DNA of 64,000 nucleotides from Clostridia bacterium (GCA_017538255.1 JAFYJD010000020.1:17176-81175), one strand, 5' to 3'. Positions 34,727 to 44,502 are shown, numbered from the stretch's first letter. Notes: generated by a model not told the origin, from the letters alone. Numbers and translations: made by a program.

Positions 34727-37700
34727 CTAAAACAGAGCCACCTGGTCGCTGTCGGGAAGACCGTTCAGACAGCCGAGAAGCCGCAGTTTTTCAACGTTGG
34801 TGCTGTTCAGGCGCGTGCGCTTCATAAGATCCTCGACCGAGATGAACGGACCGGACTTGGCGCCCTGTTCGAGCAGATACGCCGCGTTGTCGCCTATGCC
34901 GGGCACGGTGTTGAAGGGCGGGCGCAGTTTGCCGTCCTCGATAGCGAACTTGGTCGCCTTGGATTTATAAAGATCAACGGGCAGCAGTTCAAAGCCGCGA
35001 AGATTCATTTCGTAAACAAGTTCCAGTATCGTTATCTGTTCCGCCGTCTTGCCGTCGGGCTTTTCGAGCGATTTGAGCGAGTTGAGGTTTTTGAGCACGG
35101 CCTCGGCGCCGCCTTGACTGAGGGTTATATCGAACAGATCGGCGCGCACGGTGAAGAACACCGCGTAGTATTCGAGAGGGAAATGAACCTTGAAGTACGC
35201 AACGCGGAAACTCATCATAACATAGGCCGCCGCGTGGGCGCGGGGGAACATATACTGGATCTTTTTGCAGCTGTCGATGTACCAGTTCGGGATGGCGGCG
35301 AGGCGCATCGCGTCCTCCATCTCCTCGCTGAGACCGCGCCCCTTGCGCACGCTTTCCATTATCTTGAACGATATTGAGGGCTCGCAGCCGTTTTCGATCA
35401 GATAGTTCATAATGTCGTCGCGCGTACAGATGACCTGCATAAGGTTGGCGGTGCCGTTTTCGATAAGTTCCTGCGCGTTGCCGAGCCAAACGTCCGTTCC
35501 GTGCGAAAGTCCGGCGATGCGGACGAGTTCCTCCATCGTTGTGGGGCGCGTCTGCTTGAGCATACCGCGTACAAAGCCCGTTCCGAACTCGGATATGCCG
35601 AGGCTCCCGATATCGCAGTCGAGCGCCTTGAGCGAAACGCCGAGCGGAGCGTCGGTTTTGAAGATATCCATCGTTTTCGGATCGTCAAGCGGTATGGTCT
35701 TCGGGTCGACGCCCGTGATATCCTGCAGCATACGCAGCGCGGTCGGATCGTCGTGCCCGAGGATGTCGAGTTTGACGAGTTTGTCGTCGAGCGCGTGGAA
35801 GTCGAAATGCGTGGTTATCACGTCCGCGTCGTCCTTTTCCGCGGGATGCTGAACGGGGCAAAAATCGTAGATCTCAAGGTCGCCGGGCACTATGACGATG
35901 CCGCCGGGGTGCTGCCCGGTGGTCTTTCTGACGCCGACGATGCCCGAAACAAGGCGCAGTTTTTCCGCTTCCGAAAGGTTGAGGTTATTCTCATTGCAGT
36001 AGCCGAGCACATAGCCGTAGGCGGTCTTTTCCTTAAGACCGGAGATCGTGCCCGCGCGGAAGGCGTGCCCCTCGCCGAACATCGTTTCGGTGAACTTGTG
36101 GGCAACGGGCTGGTACTCGCCCGAGAAGTTGAGGTCGATATCGGGCGTCTTGTCGCCCTTGAAGCCGAGGAAGGTCTCAAACGGGATGTCGTAGCCGTCG
36201 CGCCGCATGATCTCGCCGCAGACGGGGCAGGCCTTGATCTCAAGGTCGATGCCGCAATGCGAACTGTTGCCGACCGGCGGGAACTCGCTGTGCTTGCATT
36301 TTTCGCAGCGGTAGTGCGCGGGGAGCGCGTTGACCTCGGTTATTCCCAAAAGATACGCTACAAAACTCGAGCCGACGCTGCCCCGCGAGCCGACGAGATA
36401 GCCGTCCGCGAGCGAGCGGCTGACGAGTTTTTGCGCGACCATATAGAGCGAGGAATAGCCGTTGCCGATGATGGAGCCAAACTCCTTGTCAAGCCTTTTT
36501 TGAACGGGCTCGGGCAGGGGGTCGCCGTAGAGTTCGGCGGCGCGTTTTAGCGAAATATCGGTCAGATCCTCCTTCGCGCCGTCGAGTTCGGGGGCGTAGG
36601 TCTGCTTATCGTCGAGGAAAGGACGCAGTTTTTCGCACATATCTGCGATCTTGTTGCTGTTTTCCACAACGACTTCGAACGCCTTTTTGCTTCCGAGATA
36701 CGCAAACTCCTTGAGCATATCGTCTGTCGTTCTGAAATAGAGCGGCGGCTGTTCGTTGGCGTCCTTGTATTTGCTCGCGCACATCAGTATAGCGCGGAAC
36801 ACCGAGTCCTCGGGCTCAAGAAAATGCACGTCGCCCGTTGCGACGACGGGGAGCCCCGTTTTGTCGCCGAGTTTGACTATGCGCCTGTTGTAATCGCGCA
36901 GATCGTTTTCGGTCGTCGTCGATTCTTCCTCACGCATTAAAAACGCGTTGTTGCCGATCGGCTGTATCTCAAGATAGTCGTAGAACGAGGCGATCTTTTC
37001 AAGTTCCGCGTCGCTCGCGCCGCCCAGCATCGCGCGGAACAGTTCTCCGGCTTCGCAGGCGGAGCCGAGGATGAGCCCCTTGCGGTGGATGTTCAAAAGG
37101 CTCCGTGGAATGCGCGGATTGCGGTAAAAATGTTCAAGGTTGGAGTAGGATACGAGTTTATAGAGGTTTTTAAGACCCTCCTGGGTGGCGGCAAGTATGA
37201 TGATGTGGTTTGAGCGCTGCTTGTCGGGCTCCGCGACGGAAGCGTCGATAAGCGGCAGGGTGGTTATGCCTTCGGAACTTTGACAGGCGATGAGTTCGAT
37301 CATGGTGTTTGCGATCCAACCGGCGCGGCTTTCGCCGTTTTCATCGGGCATAGCGCGTTCCTCGGTTTTTAGATCGCGCCTGAGATATTGAAGCAGCATA
37401 GCGCTTGATACGCAATTCGTGCCGAGAGGACAGTCCGTGCCGAGCGCGGCGCGGAGCCTTGAAAGTTCTTCGCGCTCATGAACGACGCATACGGCGTCGC
37501 CGATAAAATCGTAAAGCGCCTTTACCGCGTCCGCGGGGGGCGGTGCGGACGCGATCTGCTCATCGGTGCAGCCGCATATCTTGCGAATTCCGTCGGGCAG
37601 GGCGACACCGGGGTTTACGGGCGTGCGGAATACTTCGCCTGTGCCGTCCGAGGTAAACTTGACGGCGGCGATATCGAACAGGCGCATATGCGAGCCCTGA

Positions 37701-38980
37701 CCGACGCCGACGTAGCCGATCGCGGCAAACTCGCGCGATTTATCGACTTCGATCAGTTCGCAGTCTGGGATAAGATAGCCCTCGCAGCCGAAGATCACTT
37801 TTATATCAAGCCCCTTTTTCTTTACAAAGGCGCGGGCTTCGGGGAAGGAGTGGACGACGCCGTGGTCGGTTATCGCGATCGCCTTATGCCCCCATTTTGC
37901 GGCGCGGGCGATGACAGCGCCGAGATCCGTGGTCGCGTCGAGCGCGCTCATCTTGGTATGCAGATGCAGTTCAACGCGCTTGTCGGGAGAGGTATCGCTG
38001 CGCTCTTCAATCGGATAGCGGTTGATATCGTCGGGGAAGAGGCAGTACTCGCTTGTATAACTGTCGAAGCGGTAGAAGCCGCGCATTAACAGCAGACAGG
38101 GCTCTTTGAGTGCCTTTTCAAGCAGGCGGGTCGTGCGAGCTGCCTGCTGATCGTCCATAAACAGTTTTACAAGCACGGTATTTGTAAGGTCGCTCAGCGA
38201 CATCGTAACGAGATTCGTATGCCTTTTGGTGGTTATTCTTTCAAGATTCAGCAGCCTGCCCTTGACTGTAACGCGGCCCGACGTGTCGGTCAGATCCGCC
38301 ATACGGGTAAGTTCGTATTTGCTGACCTCCCTGCCGTAGACGATATCGTTGACGGAGAGTCGGCTCTCCGTTTTTTTGGAACGGTTCTTTGTAACGGTGC
38401 GGGTGAAGTGCGGCGAATAATCGCGCACGATTATGGGCGCTGCGCTGTCAGAACCGTCCGTGAGCGTGGCGTCGGGTATCAGGGTGATGCCGCAGTCAAC
38501 CCCGTATGTATGATTGAGATTTAGGCGAAAATCGCTCATAAGATGTTGGGAAAGCGCGCGCATATAGCGCTCGGGAGCGTAGATCACATAGTCGCTGCCG
38601 CTCAATTCTATGCGGCAGTACGCAAGCACGGGCGCGAGCTGGGGCGAAAATTCGCACCAGAGCGCAAGAAAATCCTGTTCCGATATGAGGGGCTTTTCCG
38701 TGCCGTCGGTATCGGAAAAGAAATCGAAAACGCATTCAGTCTTCGCGGGCTCAAGCGCATTTTTGATATGCGCCTTCACAGCCTCGATCTCTTTTTTGTA
38801 AAGGAGGCATTTGGCGTTGATGCTGACGAGCACCGAGTCGCCGGCGGCGGTTCGCTTTGCCGACTTGATTGTCAGTTTTCCGTTTTTAAAGAGTTGCGCG
38901 CAGTATTCGTCCGCGTTGACGGCGGACGTATCCGAATTGTTATTTGCGGTATCGTCAAATCTGTTGAGTCTGTCTTCCAT
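34727..38980 (-). CDS. polC: DNA polymerase III alpha subunit, PolC type, with degenerate exonuclease
   Basis: 1417 residues. Order: N-terminal domain; OB fold (about 234-320); PHP domain split by the exonuclease insert (VELHLHTKMSALDATTD, AITDHGVVHSFPEA); polymerase core with a four-Cys zinc site (CEKCKH, CPVCGE), GSRGSVGSSFVAYLLG and the palm TPDIDLNFS; C-terminal HhH and OB regions. The exonuclease insert (about 417-540) is recognisable by its framework, but the DxE motif normally in VFDVETTG reads AIGYVGVG, the HNASFD motif reads HEREEL, and the HRAxxDA end is missing. Proofreading by this chain is therefore unlikely. It is transcribed after ispG. Confidence 0.95.
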   Translation of the reverse strand: MEDRLNRFDDTANNNSDTSAVNADEYCAQLFKNGKLTIKSAKRTAAGDSVLVSINAKCLLYKKEIEAVKAHIKNALEPAKTECVFDFFSDTDGTEKPLISEQDFLALWCEFSPQLAPVLAYCRIELSGSDYVIYAPERYMRALSQHLMSDFRLNLNHTYGVDCGITLIPDATLTDGSDSAAPIIVRDYSPHFTRTVTKNRSKKTESRLSVNDIVYGREVSKYELTRMADLTDTSGRVTVKGRLLNLERITTKRHTNLVTMSLSDLTNTVLVKLFMDDQQAARTTRLLEKALKEPCLLLMRGFYRFDSYTSEYCLFPDDINRYPIEERSDTSPDKRVELHLHTKMSALDATTDLGAVIARAAKWGHKAIAITDHGVVHSFPEARAFVKKKGLDIKVIFGCEGYLIPDCELIEVDKSREFAAIGYVGVGQGSHMRLFDIAAVKFTSDGTGEVFRTPVNPGVALPDGIRKICGCTDEQIASAPPPADAVKALYDFIGDAVCVVHEREELSRLRAALGTDCPLGTNCVSSAMLLQYLRRDLKTEERAMPDENGESRAGWIANTMIELIACQSSEGITTLPLIDASVAEPDKQRSNHIIILAATQEGLKNLYKLVSYSNLEHFYRNPRIPRSLLNIHRKGLILGSACEAGELFRAMLGGASDAELEKIASFYDYLEIQPIGNNAFLMREEESTTTENDLRDYNRRIVKLGDKTGLPVVATGDVHFLEPEDSVFRAILMCASKYKDANEQPPLYFRTTDDMLKEFAYLGSKKAFEVVVENSNKIADMCEKLRPFLDDKQTYAPELDGAKEDLTDISLKRAAELYGDPLPEPVQKRLDKEFGSIIGNGYSSLYMVAQKLVSRSLADGYLVGSRGSVGSSFVAYLLGITEVNALPAHYRCEKCKHSEFPPVGNSSHCGIDLEIKACPVCGEIMRRDGYDIPFETFLGFKGDKTPDIDLNFSGEYQPVAHKFTETMFGEGHAFRAGTISGLKEKTAYGYVLGYCNENNLNLSEAEKLRLVSGIVGVRKTTGQHPGGIVIVPGDLEIYDFCPVQHPAEKDDADVITTHFDFHALDDKLVKLDILGHDDPTALRMLQDITGVDPKTIPLDDPKTMDIFKTDAPLGVSLKALDCDIGSLGISEFGTGFVRGMLKQTRPTTMEELVRIAGLSHGTDVWLGNAQELIENGTANLMQVICTRDDIMNYLIENGCEPSISFKIMESVRKGRGLSEEMEDAMRLAAIPNWYIDSCKKIQYMFPRAHAAAYVMMSFRVAYFKVHFPLEYYAVFFTVRADLFDITLSQGGAEAVLKNLNSLKSLEKPDGKTAEQITILELVYEMNLRGFELLPVDLYKSKATKFAIEDGKLRPPFNTVPGIGDNAAYLLEQGAKSGPFISVEDLMKRTRLNSTNVEKLRLLGCLNGLPDSDQVALF

Positions 38981-39073
38981 AGTGCTTTTCCTTGTACTCG
39001 GATTTTTTACACGAATATTTAAATTATGATTTGAAATAATTTTTAACCCGAAAGCGGGACGGAGTGAGTTTGT

Positions 39074-40126
39074 TTATTCGCCGAGCGCGAGCGCCTTTGC
39101 GTCTGAGATAAAGCGGTCGACAACGCCGGGCAGCATATCCGTATAGACTATCTCGCCGTTTTTGAACACGGCGGCGTTGACCGTGCCGAAAGCGATGCCG
39201 ATATCCGCTTCGCGCGCTTCGCCGGGGCCGTTGACGGCGCAGCCCATCACGGCGACGGTTATGGGGCGAGCGCCCTCAAACTCAAGTTCCGCCTGCATGC
39301 GCTTGACGATGCTTTCAAGCCCGACGCGCGTGCGCCCGCAGGTGGGGCAGCTGACAATCCTCACGCCGCACTGCCTTACGCCCGCCGCCTGAAGGATCTT
39401 TTTTGCCGCCTCGATCTCCTGTATAACGCCGCCCGTCATTGAAACGCGGACGGTATCGCCGATGCCGTCGATCAAAAGGCTTCCGATGCCGACGGCGGAG
39501 CGCAGCAGCGCGTTTTCACCGAAGCCCGCTTCGGTTACGCCGAGATGCAGGGGATAGGGGAACGCTTTGCTCGCGGCGCGGTATGCCTCGACGGTGGTCT
39601 TGGGGTCGGACGCTTTGAGCGAAACCACTATGTCCGAAAAACCGCAGTTTTCAAGCAGTTCGGCGTGCCTCGCGGCGCTTTCGACCATCGCCTCGGCACA
39701 TACGCCGGATTTGTTCAGAAGATCCTTTTCAAGCGAGCCGCCGTTGACGCCGATACGGATGGGAACGCCGCTGTCCGAGGCAACGCGCGCAAGTTCCCTA
39801 ACGCCCGACGGGGAGCCGATGTTGCCGGGGTTGATGCGGACTTTCTTTACGCCCGCCTTTATCGCGCCGATCGCGAGGCGGTGATCGAAGTGGATATCCG
39901 CAACGAGAGGGATGTGTATGCGCTCGATTATCTTGGGGAGCGCATACAAACAGCGCTCGTCAAACACCGACGAGCGAACTATCTCGCAGCCCGCTTCCTC
40001 GAGTTCCAGTATCTGCCGGACGGTCGACTCCGCGTCCCGCGTGTCGGTATTCGTCATCGACTGAATGCTGACGGGCGCACCGCCGCCTACGATAACGCCG
40101 CCGACATTGACTTGTTTTGTTGACAT
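39074..40126 (-). CDS. ispG: (E)-4-hydroxy-3-methylbut-2-enyl-diphosphate synthase
   Basis: 350 residues; reduces MEcPP to HMBPP in the MEP isoprenoid pathway. The TIM-barrel part starts IVGGGAPVSIQSMTNTDTRD; the Fe-S ligands are in SCPTCGRTRVG and VMGCAVNGPGEA (three Cys plus Glu). GGGGGAG precedes the ATG. In many Bacillota ispG follows dxr and rseP and precedes polC; here the polC neighbour is kept but dxr-rseP are replaced by a nitroreductase. Confidence 0.96.
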   Translation of the reverse strand: MSTKQVNVGGVIVGGGAPVSIQSMTNTDTRDAESTVRQILELEEAGCEIVRSSVFDERCLYALPKIIERIHIPLVADIHFDHRLAIGAIKAGVKKVRINPGNIGSPSGVRELARVASDSGVPIRIGVNGGSLEKDLLNKSGVCAEAMVESAARHAELLENCGFSDIVVSLKASDPKTTVEAYRAASKAFPYPLHLGVTEAGFGENALLRSAVGIGSLLIDGIGDTVRVSMTGGVIQEIEAAKKILQAAGVRQCGVRIVSCPTCGRTRVGLESIVKRMQAELEFEGARPITVAVMGCAVNGPGEAREADIGIAFGTVNAAVFKNGEIVYTDMLPGVVDRFISDAKALALGE

Positions 40127-40171
40127 ATGCTCCCCCGAAAAATAAATGTTTTTGTTTGAAGATCGCGCCGA

Positions 40172-40729
40172 TCAGGCGATCTCGATGATATGGGATGGGT
40201 CGGACTCGTGCGGCGCCTTTTCGGTATCTCTGCTGCCGATCGCTATGCCGATCATAAACGAATAGCCGCTTTCGATGCCGAACGAGGCGACGAGCTCCGC
40301 GCCGTCATCGCCTTCGAGCGCCGCCGCGGGCATACCGAGTATGACCGAATCAAGGCCGAGGCTTTTTGCGGCGAGAGCAAGATTTTCGACCGCGATGCCC
40401 GCGTCTACGGGCGCGAAGCGGCCGTCAGCGGCAAAGATGAGCACGATAAGGGGCGGCGCGTAGAGCGGTTGGCCGCCGCGCTCGAGTATGCGTTCATAGA
40501 AAGCGGTGTTGCCGCTGTTTTTGATGCTTTCAAGCGTTGCGGTTTCGAGTTTAGCTATGACGGCTTTGTTTGTGATGAAAACAAAACGCTGCTGTCTGCG
40601 GTTCATCGCCGTGGGCGAGGCGAGCGCCGCCGCTTTCAGCGCATCGAGCTGCTCTGCCGTCAGCGGGGAGTCCTTGTACGCGCGGATGCTGCTGCGGGTC
40701 AAAATGGCGTCCATAACCTGATTCTGCAT
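40172..40729 (-). CDS. Nitroreductase family flavoprotein
   Basis: 185 residues from the ATG behind AAGGAGG. The N-terminal RSSIRAYKDSPLTAEQLDAL and middle SPTAMNRRQQRFVFI are the FMN-binding features of NAD(P)H-dependent nitroreductases, with a C-terminal domain around GIAVENLALAAKSLGLDS. The natural substrate is unknown. Probably the first gene of a nitroreductase-ispG-polC transcript. Confidence 0.87.
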   Translation of the reverse strand: MQNQVMDAILTRSSIRAYKDSPLTAEQLDALKAAALASPTAMNRRQQRFVFITNKAVIAKLETATLESIKNSGNTAFYERILERGGQPLYAPPLIVLIFAADGRFAPVDAGIAVENLALAAKSLGLDSVILGMPAAALEGDDGAELVASFGIESGYSFMIGIAIGSRDTEKAPHESDPSHIIEIA

Positions 40730-40792
40730 AAAAACCGTCCTCCTTAAAACCGATCGCGGCGCGTCTTGGCGCACGCGGATGTATTTAACAGT

Positions 40793-40821
40793 ATTATAAC
40801 ATCCAAAAGTCCGGTTTTCAA
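40793..40821 (-). promoter_or_regulatory. Promoter of nitroreductase-ispG-polC
   Basis: Minus strand TTGAAA (40816-40821), 17 bases, TATAAT (40793-40798). Confidence 0.7.
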
Positions 40822-41014
40822 CGCGAGTATGGGATAAAAAAGGTATATGCGGCGTGATTTAAGAACAAAATAACGCAAATCAAACAAAAAATCGATACGC
40901 CTAAAAATTGCGCGGCGCGGCGTATCGCCCGCGTTAAAAAAGTCCAAACTAAATACGCGCCATTATCGGCGCGCGGGAAAGCGCATCATATTACTATTCA
41001 GGAGGATTTAGCGG

Positions 41015-41158
41015 ATGAAGGTTTTCGGATTTGTATCGGGCGTTGCTCTCGGAATGGCGGCGGCCGCCGCTTCGGTCGCGGCGATGTATCCGGATGTGCC
41101 AAAGCGTATGAAGCGCGACGGCAGGCATATTGTGCGCGCGGCAAAAAAGATGCTCTAA
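41015..41158 (+). CDS. 47-residue small membrane-associated protein
   Basis: A short gene with a strong SD (AGGAGG, spacing 9) and its own downstream terminator. The product has an Ala-rich hydrophobic segment (residues 4-24: FGFVSGVALGMAAAA and on) and a basic tail (PKRMKRDGRHIVRAAKKML). The layout resembles small single-helix proteins with cationic tails. No family recognised. Confidence 0.65.
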   Translation: MKVFGFVSGVALGMAAAAASVAAMYPDVPKRMKRDGRHIVRAAKKML

Positions 41159-41167
41159 ACGCAAAAG

Positions 41168-41205
41168 ATCGGCGGAAAGCAAAACTTTCCGCCGATGATT
41201 TTTTT
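41168..41205. terminator. Terminator shared by the small protein and the Na/Pi symporter
   Basis: Perfect 12-pair stem (41168-41179 with 41185-41196) followed by T7. Confidence 0.85.
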
Positions 41206-41223
41206 AAAAACTTTTGATCTTTG

Positions 41224-42846
41224 TTATCTCGTTGCCGCCTGGGCGACATTCAGCGCGTGGTCGGCAACGCGTTCAAGATCGGTCAGTATCTCAACAAAGA
41301 GCATTCCTATCTCGGGCGTGCAGTTGCCCTTCTCCATACGGCGTATATGCTGTTCCTGGATGCGGTCGACATCCCCGTCGACGCTCTCTTCCATACGCTC
41401 GATATCATCGATGGTGAATTCGGTCTTTCCGTCAAAAAACGCCTGAGCGCTGACAACGAAGTCGAGCACCTTTTGGGTCAGTTCGATAAGGTCTTCCCTT
41501 GCGCCGCCCGAAAAATCGAGACCCTGTTCGCGTATGTGGCGCACATAGCCCGCTATATTGTCCGCGTGGTCTCCGATGCGCTCATAGTCGCAGATCACGT
41601 GATGCATCCGGTCCACGACGCGCGCGTCCGACGGCGCAAGCCCGGGACCCGCGGCGGTTATCTTAATAAGCGCGTCGGTTATCGCGTGGTTGAGATAGTC
41701 GATGGTTTCTTCGTTCTTTTCTATAGCGCTCATATCGCCGTGCGAGGGCGCCTTTTCCTGCGTCAAAAGTTTGCAGGCGAGAGCGAGGTTCCTGTGCGAA
41801 AGGTCATACATACGCGCCACTTCGTTCTGCGCCTGAGCGATTGCGACGGACAGGGTCGCAAAATCGCTTGATTTGATATGCACGAGGGCTTTTGATTTGT
41901 TCTTGTCCTCGCCGGGGATGATGACGCGGGCAAGTTTTTCGATCAGAGGAAGGAAAGGGAAGATGAGTATCGCCGCCGCCAGTTTTTCAAAGAAGTTGAA
42001 GTACGCGATCTGCGTTTTCATATGGGGCGAAAGCGCGCTTATCCAACTTTCCATCGGAAGAAGTTTCCATGTGATAACGAACAGTATCGCCGCGAACACG
42101 TTGAAAAGCACGTGGATCGCCGCAGTGCGCTTTGCGTCCTTGGTGCCGCCTATGGAGGTTACAACAGCCGTTACGCAGGAGCCGATGTTCATGCCGAGTA
42201 TCAGGTAGACGACCTGACCTATGCCCGTTATCGCGCCCGCCGTCGCCATCGCCTGAAGGATACCGACCGAGGCGGAAACGCTCTGCACCACTGCGGTGAA
42301 CAGCGCGCCGACAAGTATCGCGAGAAGGAACTTATGCTCAAAACTCATCAGCATATTGGTAAAAGCGGGTTCGTTTGCGAGGGGCGCCATATTGCCCTTC
42401 ATCAGCGTCATACCGATGAACAGTATGCCGAAGCCTGCTATGACGCCGCCGAAATTGTTTACGTTTTTGTTTTTGAAGAACACTATCGCCGAAACGCCGA
42501 CGAAGGCGACTATCGGGGCGATGGGGTCGATTTTGAGCGCGATCAAAAGACCGGTTACCGTAGTACCTACATTTGCGCCGATGATGACGCCCGAAGCGCG
42601 GGTAAACGCCATAAGCCCGGCGTCAACAAAGCCTACGGTCATCGATGTAGTGGCGTTTGACGACTGTATGACAGCGGTTACGAGAAACCCGATCAGCGCG
42701 CCGAGAAAACGGTTGCGCGTCAGTTTTTCGAGCACAACTTTGAGTTTCGCACCCGCAAGGTTGCGAAGTCCGTCGCCCATTACCCTTATCCCGTATAAAA
42801 ACAGCGCAAGCCCGCCGGCTATGCCTGTCCAGTTGGCAAATGTCAT
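41224..42846 (-). CDS. Na/Pi-cotransporter family protein with PhoU-like domain
   Basis: 540 residues from the ATG behind GAGGAAGG. Two repeated membrane halves carry the SLC34/NptA signatures (TAVIQSSNATTSMTVGFV and TAVVQSVSASVGILQAM, each with the QSS-type motif). A C-terminal cytoplasmic PhoU-like helical domain lies at about residues 330-540. It should import phosphate with sodium, or act as an exporter as proposed for some bacterial members. Monocistronic. Confidence 0.9.
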   Translation of the reverse strand: MTFANWTGIAGGLALFLYGIRVMGDGLRNLAGAKLKVVLEKLTRNRFLGALIGFLVTAVIQSSNATTSMTVGFVDAGLMAFTRASGVIIGANVGTTVTGLLIALKIDPIAPIVAFVGVSAIVFFKNKNVNNFGGVIAGFGILFIGMTLMKGNMAPLANEPAFTNMLMSFEHKFLLAILVGALFTAVVQSVSASVGILQAMATAGAITGIGQVVYLILGMNIGSCVTAVVTSIGGTKDAKRTAAIHVLFNVFAAILFVITWKLLPMESWISALSPHMKTQIAYFNFFEKLAAAILIFPFLPLIEKLARVIIPGEDKNKSKALVHIKSSDFATLSVAIAQAQNEVARMYDLSHRNLALACKLLTQEKAPSHGDMSAIEKNEETIDYLNHAITDALIKITAAGPGLAPSDARVVDRMHHVICDYERIGDHADNIAGYVRHIREQGLDFSGGAREDLIELTQKVLDFVVSAQAFFDGKTEFTIDDIERMEESVDGDVDRIQEQHIRRMEKGNCTPEIGMLFVEILTDLERVADHALNVAQAATR

Positions 42847-42894
42847 ACCTTCCTCACATAATAAATATTGTAGTGTTTTTGCATATACGCTGTC

Positions 42895-42923
42895 ATTATA
42901 ACAAAACAAGACACGCTTTTCAA
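42895..42923 (-). promoter_or_regulatory. Promoter of the Na/Pi symporter gene
   Basis: Minus strand TTGAAA (42918-42923), 17 bases, TATAAT (42895-42900). Confidence 0.7.
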
Positions 42924-42951
42924 GGATAGAATGCCCCAAAACGGCGGTTTA

Positions 42952-42980
42952 TTGCATTTCGGGCAAAAATATAGTATGAT
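42952..42980 (+). promoter_or_regulatory. Promoter of lspA-rluD
   Basis: TTGCAT (42952-42957), 17 bases, TATGAT (42975-42980). Confidence 0.6.
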
Positions 42981-43036
42981 ATACTTGAACGTATATGGCG
43001 CTTAGGCGTCGATAACACGAACGGAGGAACAAACTT

Positions 43037-43561
43037 TTGATTATAGGTTCGGCACTCATTTTCATCGTACTCGTTGCGGCTGATCTTTTGACAAAGGCGC
43101 TTATCTGCCCCGAAGTCAGAGCGGCGGGCGGCACGATGCGCTTTATACCGCATATACTTCGCTTTGAATACACGGAAAACACGGGTATGGCGTGGGGTCT
43201 GTTCAAAAACGGTACGCTCGTGCTTGCTGTCGTGTCCGCGCTATGCTGCGTGCTGATCGTGTTCTTTATCGTAAAATACCGCAAAAGGATGCCCACGCTG
43301 ATAAGGCTTGCGCTTCTTATGGTACTCGCGGGCGCGTTCGGCAACCTCGTCGACCGCGTATTCCTGGGCTATGTGCGCGATTTTCTCGCGTTCGACTTCA
43401 TCGAGTTTCCGATATTCAACTTTGCGGACAGTTGCGTTACGATAGGCGCGATGCTTATGGGCTTCGGGCTCGTCTTCACAAAAAAGGGCAGGGCGTTCTT
43501 TGCGTCGTTCGACGAAAAAACAACTGTCAAAGAACAAAAAACGCGGGAAAGCGACGAATGA
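43037..43561 (+). CDS. lspA: Lipoprotein signal peptidase (signal peptidase II)
   Basis: 174 residues, four membrane helices. Catalytic aspartates lie in GNLVDRV and NFADSC; YTENTGMAWGLF is the conserved N-terminal motif. It cleaves signal peptides of diacylglyceryl-modified prolipoproteins such as the several encoded in this window. Start is TTG behind GGAGGAAC. Its stop overlaps the rluD start (ATGA), the usual lspA-rluD pairing in Bacillota. Confidence 0.95.
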   Translation: MIIGSALIFIVLVAADLLTKALICPEVRAAGGTMRFIPHILRFEYTENTGMAWGLFKNGTLVLAVVSALCCVLIVFFIVKYRKRMPTLIRLALLMVLAGAFGNLVDRVFLGYVRDFLAFDFIEFPIFNFADSCVTIGAMLMGFGLVFTKKGRAFFASFDEKTTVKEQKTRESDE

Positions 43562-44502
43562 ACGAAACGGGAAACAACCGGGTGATATTTGCGGACGACG
43601 AGCGCATCGTGATAACGGTCGTGTCCGGAGGCATGCGCCTTGATGCTTTCGTCGCGGAGAATACGGACTATACAAGATCCGCCGCCCAACGACTGATCGA
43701 TAGCGGCGCGGTGCTCGTTGACGGCGTGCAAAAAAAGACCAAATACGCCGTGCGAGCGGGGGAGACCGTGACGGTTGACCCACCCGAGCCCGAGCCCGTG
43801 GAACTCGAAGAAGAGGACATCCCCCTCGATATAGTCTATCAGGACGCGGATATCGCCGTCATCAACAAACCCGTCGGAATGGTCGTGCATCCGGCGGCGG
43901 GCAATCCGTCGGGCACGCTCGTGAACGCGATAATGTTCCATATCAAGGATCTTTCGGGCATCGGCGGTGAGATGCGTCCCGGCATAGTTCATCGAATAGA
44001 CAAGAACACCTCTGGGCTCATCGTCATCGCAAAGAACGACGAGGCGCATAATTTTCTTTCGGACGAACTCAAAACGCATTCGGTCAGCCGCGTCTACTGT
44101 GCGCTTGCGGAGGGCAATTTCAAAGAGGACTGCGGCACCGTGGATGCGCCGATCGCGCGGCACAGGACGGACCGCAAGCGTATGGCTGTCGTAATGGGTG
44201 GAAGAAACGCGATCACGCATTGGCGGGTAGAGGAACGCTTCGGCACAAAAACGCTCCTGCGCGTTGAACTCGAAACGGGCAGAACGCACCAGATAAGGGT
44301 GCATCTTGCGCACATCGGGCATCCGCTTGTCGGCGACGATGTATACGGCGGCGGCAAAAACGACCTCGGCTTCAAGGGGCAGGCACTTCACGCCGCGGAA
44401 CTGCGCCTCACCCACCCACGCACGGGCGAAAAGATGACTTTCCATGCGCCCCTGCCGGAAGTTTTCCAAAAGGCGCTTGAGAAATTGAGAAAGCGGAAGT
44501 AA
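43558..44502 (+). CDS. rluD: RluA/RluD-family 23S rRNA pseudouridine synthase
   Basis: 314 residues with an N-terminal S4 RNA-binding domain (RLDAFVAENTDYTRSAAQRL) and a catalytic domain with the HRIDKNTSGLIVIAKN motif (catalytic Asp) and ETGRTHQIRVHLAHIGHPL. It isomerises uridines in rRNA. Its last 33 codons (44401 on) are repeated at 95% identity at 45080-45181, behind a GNAT gene, suggesting that its 3' end was replaced during an insertion. Confidence 0.95.
   Translation: MNETGNNRVIFADDERIVITVVSGGMRLDAFVAENTDYTRSAAQRLIDSGAVLVDGVQKKTKYAVRAGETVTVDPPEPEPVELEEEDIPLDIVYQDADIAVINKPVGMVVHPAAGNPSGTLVNAIMFHIKDLSGIGGEMRPGIVHRIDKNTSGLIVIAKNDEAHNFLSDELKTHSVSRVYCALAEGNFKEDCGTVDAPIARHRTDRKRMAVVMGGRNAITHWRVEERFGTKTLLRVELETGRTHQIRVHLAHIGHPLVGDDVYGGGKNDLGFKGQALHAAELRLTHPRTGEKMTFHAPLPEVFQKALEKLRKRK
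44401..44500 (+). repeat. Direct repeat copy 1: rluD 3' end
   Basis: 100 bases matching 45080-45179 with five substitutions (two silent codon changes, two amino-acid changes). This copy completes the full-length rluD gene. Confidence 0.95.
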
